DNA of 30,471 bases from positions 1 through 30,471 of IMG/VR virus record IMGVR_UViG_3300021598_000892; one strand, written 5' to 3'. Positions within the stretch are counted from its first letter, which is position 1. Every line of letters begins with the position of its first letter. Both the position numbers and the translations under genes were made by a program. Positions 27,699-30,471 of this stretch are shown piece after piece. The stretch is from a virus. The notes under the pieces are model-generated. The model had not been told where the DNA came from. It saw only the letters and a program-made list of their open reading frames with translations, and did no database searches.

Positions 27699-27872
27699 AT
27701 GAGCAATTTCACAGACGCAATTGGTACATGGGAGCTTGACGAAGCTAACAGCCGATTTGTCCGCAAGGATGAAGAGGGCAACCTAAATGGTGAGGCAACA
27801 TTTGATTATGTTCGCAATACACCAGATGCACCAGCATGGTTCCACGAGAACCTTCCAGCAGTATCAGAGTAA
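27699..27872 (+). CDS. Acidic small protein, 57 aa
   Basis: ATG 27699 after AGGAGAAAATA. MSNFTDAIGTWELDEANSRF, then VRKDEEGNLNGEATFDYVRN: beta-rich, acidic and aromatic, ending WFHENLPAVSE. Framed by a structured promoter/leader and a strong terminator, it forms its own transcription unit, which suggests a protein needed in quantity. Family unknown. Confidence 0.65.
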   Translation: MSNFTDAIGTWELDEANSRFVRKDEEGNLNGEATFDYVRNTPDAPAWFHENLPAVSE

Positions 27873-27881
27873 TTAAACTGC

Positions 27882-27921
27882 ACAACATGGATATAGAGTT
27901 ATCTATATCCATGTTGTATTT
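27882..27921 (+). terminator. Perfect 16-bp hairpin, likely terminator
   Basis: Arms 27882-27897 and 27902-27917 match without mismatch around loop GTTA. A short ATTTAT follows. It is unusually long and not GC-rich, and stands 9 bases after the preceding stop and 22 bases before the methyltransferase start. Confidence 0.75.
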
Positions 27922-27939
27922 ATGAGACAGGAACGGTAG

Positions 27940-28557
27940 ATGCAATTTATAAGTTTAGATGAGTATATATCATCGGGACTAATGTATTTTGATCAGCCAG
28001 AAGATTTAATAAAGTCTTTAAAAAATCCAGTCAATAACCCGCTATTAGAACAAGGAGAATTCTTTCCTTTATACTATAATTCTGGTCCTAAAACATTAAA
28101 GATGCTGGATTTATTAGTAAAAGAATTTAAACCTTCAGTAGTTGTAGAAACTGGATTTGGAAATGGAGTATCCTCCAAGCAAATCCTTTCTTCATTTAAA
28201 GAATTAGGGTTAAACGATTCAAAGCTTTATTCTTTTGATACTGATCCAATAGTTAAATCCACCGAACTTATGAATGATCCACAGTTTAATCTTATCTTAA
28301 TTAAATCACCAAGATATCTTACTATGGAGATGAATAAAATAGGTAAAATAGATATGTTTTACCATGATTCAAACCATTCATATCAAAATCAAAGCTTTGA
28401 GTATGATCTTGCATGGAAGATGCTAAATGACGGCGGAATCCTAGCAACTGATGATGTAAACCTAAGTGATGCATTTTTTCATTTTTGTAAAAGATTTAAA
28501 AAGGCTCCACTTCTACTATGTGACAATGGTAAATACTCTGGATGTATCATAAAATAG
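27940..28557 (+). CDS. SAM-dependent methyltransferase (Methyltransf_24-like)
   Basis: This 205-aa class I methyltransferase has motif I VVVETGFGNGVSS (residues 67-79), an acidic residue at LYSFDTDPI after strand 2, then KIDMFYHDSNHSYQ and MLNDGGILATDD. The DSNHSY motif with a preceding Asp is typical of the metal-dependent or sugar O-methyltransferase group. Substrate is unknown; it may act on a glycan or small metabolite. It is a second methyltransferase, unlike the one at 2994. AGGAACGG precedes its ATG. Confidence 0.78.
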   Translation: MQFISLDEYISSGLMYFDQPEDLIKSLKNPVNNPLLEQGEFFPLYYNSGPKTLKMLDLLVKEFKPSVVVETGFGNGVSSKQILSSFKELGLNDSKLYSFDTDPIVKSTELMNDPQFNLILIKSPRYLTMEMNKIGKIDMFYHDSNHSYQNQSFEYDLAWKMLNDGGILATDDVNLSDAFFHFCKRFKKAPLLLCDNGKYSGCIIK

Positions 28558-28581
28558 ATAAGAAAGGCGGAAAGTGCGGCG

Positions 28582-28908
28582 ATGAGAGAACATAAAACCA
28601 ACATTCTTCCCTTACGTTGGTTTGCTAATCTATGTGGAGAACTTGTAGGATGGTCAATCCTAAAAGCTGCTCGCATGGACGAAGATGAAGATTACGGAAT
28701 TAAGTACAAGATTCATGCAAAGATTTATTCTTTAACTTGGCCAATTTATTATAAATTTGGTACGTTTTATAGACTTGATCTTGATATGAGTGGAGAAGGT
28801 TGGGATGACTATGATGAGAATGGACACCCATATTGGTACTTTACAGAATGGCAGGAAGACCCAGAAACGGGAGATGCCTGGAGACTTATTAAAAAGGAGA
28901 ATAAATGA
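28582..28908 (+). CDS. Hypothetical protein, 108 aa
   Basis: No family recognised. MREHKTNILPLRWFANLCGE is followed by DEDEDYGIKYKIHAKIYSLT, then a tyrosine/tryptophan-rich acidic section (GEGWDDYDENGHPYWYFTEW) and a basic tail. The repeated aromatic-acidic residues suggest a compact beta domain. It overlaps the SpeD-like gene by 4 bases (ATGA). Confidence 0.6.
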   Translation: MREHKTNILPLRWFANLCGELVGWSILKAARMDEDEDYGIKYKIHAKIYSLTWPIYYKFGTFYRLDLDMSGEGWDDYDENGHPYWYFTEWQEDPETGDAWRLIKKENK

Positions 28909-29291
28909 TTTACCATAAGCACCTATTAGTAAACGCAAAGGTATCAAAGCCTATGCGGGATGAGCAAGTAGCAATCGACTTTCTAACTAATCTAGTTAAT
29001 CGTATTGATATGAAGATTATTAAGGGGCCATTTGCTAAGTTTGTAGATAACGACGCAGAAGGCAACTCAGGACTTACAGCCATTGTCATGATCGAGACTA
29101 GCCATATTGCGTTTCATATTTGGGATCAGGTTGAGCCAGGACTACTTCAGTTCGACCTATATACCTGTGGCAAGCTAGACCTAGATGAGGTAATGAAAGC
29201 CCTCAACGAGGCATTTAATATTGTTTCTATGGACTGGGTACTCTACGACAGAGAAGACGGCTTTAAGGTTGAGAGACAAGGCGGTAAGTAA
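28905..29291 (+). CDS. S-adenosylmethionine decarboxylase-like (SpeD family) protein
   Basis: This 128-aa protein matches the bacterial SpeD/SpeH fold: N54-S55-G56 at the VSG place, IETSHIAFHIW with S66, H67 and H71, and FDLYTCG with C88. In AdoMetDC the precursor self-cleaves between Glu and Ser of an ESH motif to make a pyruvoyl group. Here the residue before Ser66 is Thr65 (E-T-S-H), so the junction differs, while the Ser, His and Cys of catalysis are kept. SpeD relatives with other decarboxylase activities are known. It may make decarboxylated AdoMet or another amine for polyamine metabolism. Confidence 0.78.
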   Translation: MIYHKHLLVNAKVSKPMRDEQVAIDFLTNLVNRIDMKIIKGPFAKFVDNDAEGNSGLTAIVMIETSHIAFHIWDQVEPGLLQFDLYTCGKLDLDEVMKALNEAFNIVSMDWVLYDREDGFKVERQGGK

Positions 29292-29467
29292 TGCCAGCCA
29301 TGTGTCATTGCCACAAGAGCAGAAAATTCCCCTATTGTGATGGATCTCATAAAGGAAATAAGGGTACATTGAAAGAAGATCCACAAATTCAAGATAAAGT
29401 ACAAGACTTTATATTTGATGCCCGTATAGTGACAGGCAAAAGTGCGGCGGAAGAAGAGACCATTTGA
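29291..29467 (+). CDS. CDGSH iron-sulfur mini-protein, 58 aa
   Basis: The N-terminal half is a canonical CDGSH motif: C5-H-C7-x2-S10-x3-P14-x-C16-D-G-S-H20, which binds a [2Fe-2S] cluster with three Cys and one His (mitoNEET type). The remainder is a charged helix (KEDPQIQDKVQDFIFDARIV). Such proteins move Fe-S clusters or electrons. It starts one base inside the SpeD-like stop (TAATG) and its stop overlaps the next ATG (TGATG). Confidence 0.88.
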   Translation: MPAMCHCHKSRKFPYCDGSHKGNKGTLKEDPQIQDKVQDFIFDARIVTGKSAAEEETI

Positions 29468-29814
29468 TGGAATGGCTATTAACCTTTGCCATCATATATT
29501 TTGGTATCTTCGTGCCATTTAAATATTGGCAAGTATCAGGTCAATATGACTATTTAAAGAAAGATACAGATGCTAAAATTGCTCAACTAGAATATGATCG
29601 ACAATATTATATAGACCAAATTAAAGATTATCAAATTCAAATTGGAAATCTATCTCGCATGAATACTTCGTTTCAGAGCTTATGGGATGAGGCCTATAAT
29701 AAATTGGAGCAGATTGAGAATGTTTTATTAGATGAAGATACATCAAATTTATTTGACAAGATATCTGAAATTTTATGGGCGGACGATGAAGAGGAGAACG
29801 ATGAATCCATATGA
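29467..29814 (+). CDS. Membrane-anchored coiled-coil protein, 115 aa
   Basis: ATG 29467 overlaps the previous TGA; a TTG three bases earlier is unlikely. An N-terminal span (MEWLLTFAIIYFGIFVPFKY) is followed by a long charged coiled coil (DAKIAQLEYDRQYYIDQIKD and QIGNLSRMNTSFQSLWDEAY) and a very acidic end. This is spanin-i-like topology but the gene is far from the lysis cassette, so a spanin call is not supported. It overlaps the next mini-ORF by 14 bases. Confidence 0.62.
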   Translation: MEWLLTFAIIYFGIFVPFKYWQVSGQYDYLKKDTDAKIAQLEYDRQYYIDQIKDYQIQIGNLSRMNTSFQSLWDEAYNKLEQIENVLLDEDTSNLFDKISEILWADDEEENDESI

Positions 29815-29887
29815 TATAATTGAAGTATTGATAGCAATATTATCGGCAAATGTCATTTTTCATTATCTTAAGAGGAAGTTACCATGA
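29801..29887 (+). CDS. Possible 28-aa membrane peptide
   Basis: ATG 29801 encodes MNPYDIIEVLIAILSANVIF, then HYLKRKLP: one hydrophobic span with a basic end. It overlaps the previous gene by 14 bases and the next by 4 (ATGA), the usual spacing here, with GAGGAG upstream. Small and unproven. Confidence 0.45.
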   Translation: MNPYDIIEVLIAILSANVIFHYLKRKLP

Positions 29888-30018
29888 GCAATAATTTAGG
29901 CAATTATGTCCCTATGCACGACCCAGGTCGTCCTAATATGGGGAAGATCCTTTGTACTCATAAGTATGAAAATGGTGTTTGCATTAAATGTAAACAAAAG
30001 GTTGAGGAAAATGGGTAA
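29884..30018 (+). CDS. Small Cys/His protein, 44 aa
   Basis: MSNNLGNYVPMHDPGRPNMG, then KILCTHKYENGVCIKCKQKV. C24, H26, C33 and C36 could hold zinc. AGAGGAAG precedes ATG 29884. The gene overlaps the next one by 8 bases at its stop. Confidence 0.5.
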   Translation: MSNNLGNYVPMHDPGRPNMGKILCTHKYENGVCIKCKQKVEENG

Positions 30019-30202
30019 TATATTTGAGCGGGGACAGAATAGATATGGCGATAACCCATATCTTGATAAGATCCGTAAGGAGAATAAACAAAGAGTAGAG
30101 AAATGCTACTATTGTGAGAATAAGAGCGAATACTTTGATTGTATAGAGTATAAGGTCATCTCAGTTTGCAAGAAACACTTTAATTTTAATACGGCAAGCT
30201 AA
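30011..30202 (+). CDS. Small zinc-finger-like protein, 63 aa
   Basis: The chosen start is ATG 30011, overlapping the previous stop. A longer frame from 29906 gives unlikely sequence across the preceding gene. CYYCENKSEYFDCIEYKVIS, then CKKHF: C32-x2-C35 with C43 or C52 and H55, a short zinc finger. A basic region (RKENKQRVEK) precedes it. Function unknown. Confidence 0.6.
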   Translation: MGNIFERGQNRYGDNPYLDKIRKENKQRVEKCYYCENKSEYFDCIEYKVISVCKKHFNFNTAS

Positions 30203-30469
30203 TTGAAAGAACGCTTCAAATCAGCCACAAAACCCTATCGAGAGCAGTTTAAACGCTCACCACTATGGGTCAAAATTGTGGCGGTGGCATGCGTAATATA
30301 TATATCTATCCCTATAGACTTATTTGATATAATGTTTCCCTGGATGGCATATTCAGATGATATATTCATAGCTGGTATACTGCTGAAGCTATTACATAAA
30401 TATGGGGGGTTGCCAGATGAAGACCCAACTAAACCCATAGATCTAATAAGGAGAATACTAGGGAAATGA
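30203..30469 (+). CDS. DUF1232 (YkvA-like) membrane protein
   Basis: This 88-aa protein starts at TTG 30203, directly after the previous TAA. VKIVAVACVIYISIPIDLFD and MAYSDDIFIAGILLKLLHKY match DUF1232: Y..(S)P(I)D(L).....(P).....DD(.)......(L). Two short membrane spans with acidic residues between them are typical. Function is unknown; it may be a small membrane protein altering host physiology. TGA 30467-30469 overlaps the next ATG. Confidence 0.75.
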   Translation: MKERFKSATKPYREQFKRSPLWVKIVAVACVIYISIPIDLFDIMFPWMAYSDDIFIAGILLKLLHKYGGLPDEDPTKPIDLIRRILGK

Positions 30470-30471
30470 AT
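30466..30471 (+). CDS. Start of a gene cut by the window end
   Basis: ATG at 30466 overlaps the previous stop (ATGA) in the same way as most neighbours here. Only two codons are inside the window, so nothing can be said about the product. Confidence 0.3.

Noticed and set aside
29811-29829. TATAAT with 6-base spacing at 29805-29815
   Set aside because: It lies within two overlapping coding genes and the next codon at this spacing is not ATG.
29467-29887. Spanin pair (i-spanin-like protein plus small membrane peptide)
   Set aside because: Far from the lysis cassette, no lipobox in the small peptide, and spanins are not expected in a host without an outer membrane.
29906-30010. Upstream extension of the ORF ending at 30202
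   Set aside because: The extra residues overlap the 44-aa gene in a different frame and look non-coding; ATG 30011 overlaps the previous stop in the usual coupled way.

Overview
The window is a densely packed, AT-rich segment of a tailed bacteriophage genome. Almost every gene is on the + strand, and most start and stop codons overlap (ATGA, TAATG, TGATG). Phage identity rests on the large terminase subunit (6124-7917) with a likely small subunit before it, a RecA-Cas4-RuvC recombination block, and a lysis cassette with a CHAP endolysin. An actinobacterial host is suggested by the WhiB-type iron-sulfur regulator (19435-19746) and by promoters whose -10 box lies exactly 6 nt before an ATG, as in the leaderless transcripts common in Actinobacteria. 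A planktonic freshwater or marine actinobacterium is a reasonable guess. No portal, capsid or tail gene is recognisable, so the virion type cannot be given.

Layout. 1-3.0 kb: replication and recombination (C-terminus of RecA, a possible PD-(D/E)XK nuclease, a Cas4-like exonuclease, a RuvC-like resolvase, zinc proteins). 3.0-5.6 kb: methyltransferase, GT25 glycosyltransferase, sugar epimerase, DUF1599/Nmad1-like protein. 5.6-8.2 kb: DNA packaging. 8.1-12.5 kb: sugar/surface cassette (two GT61-like glycosyltransferases, a sugar nucleotidyltransferase fused to a HAD phosphatase, a cupin, a GDPD-like protein), ending in a tRNA-Arg(UCU) gene that lies inside the 3' end of the second GT61 gene. 12.5-14.3 kb: lysine-rich histone-tail-like protein, Hsp20, luciferase-like flavin monooxygenase, FmdB zinc ribbon. 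14.35-16.7 kb: a giant alanine-rich coiled-coil secreted protein whose signal peptide is in a different frame from its body. 16.7-18.1 kb: lysis genes. 18.1-23.7 kb: a possible head-associated protein, WhiB, a proteasome-like Ntn hydrolase, a secreted subtilisin-like protease, a pyrimidine-dimer glycosylase-like protein, thioredoxin and small proteins. 23.76-24.64 kb: a second secreted alanine-rich protein, again with a frame break after the signal peptide. 24.7-30.47 kb: 2OG-Fe(II) oxygenase, DUF2061 protein, many tiny cysteine-rich proteins, the single minus-strand gene, a methyltransferase, an AdoMet-decarboxylase-like protein, a CDGSH protein and a DUF1232 protein.

How it fits together. 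The genes read as a virulent-type phage carrying many host-modulating functions: protein quality control (Hsp20, Ntn hydrolase), redox (thioredoxin, CDGSH), possible sulfur or flavin chemistry, polyamine-type chemistry, glycan synthesis and secreted cell-surface proteins. Expression seems to be split into short units by sigma70-like promoters. Seven of these predict leaderless or nearly leaderless mRNAs, and several others are followed at once by stem-loops. The observations most worth following are the uniform -10/N6/ATG promoter set, the two signal-peptide/body frame breaks, the tRNA inside a gene end, and the altered cleavage site of the SpeD-like protein.
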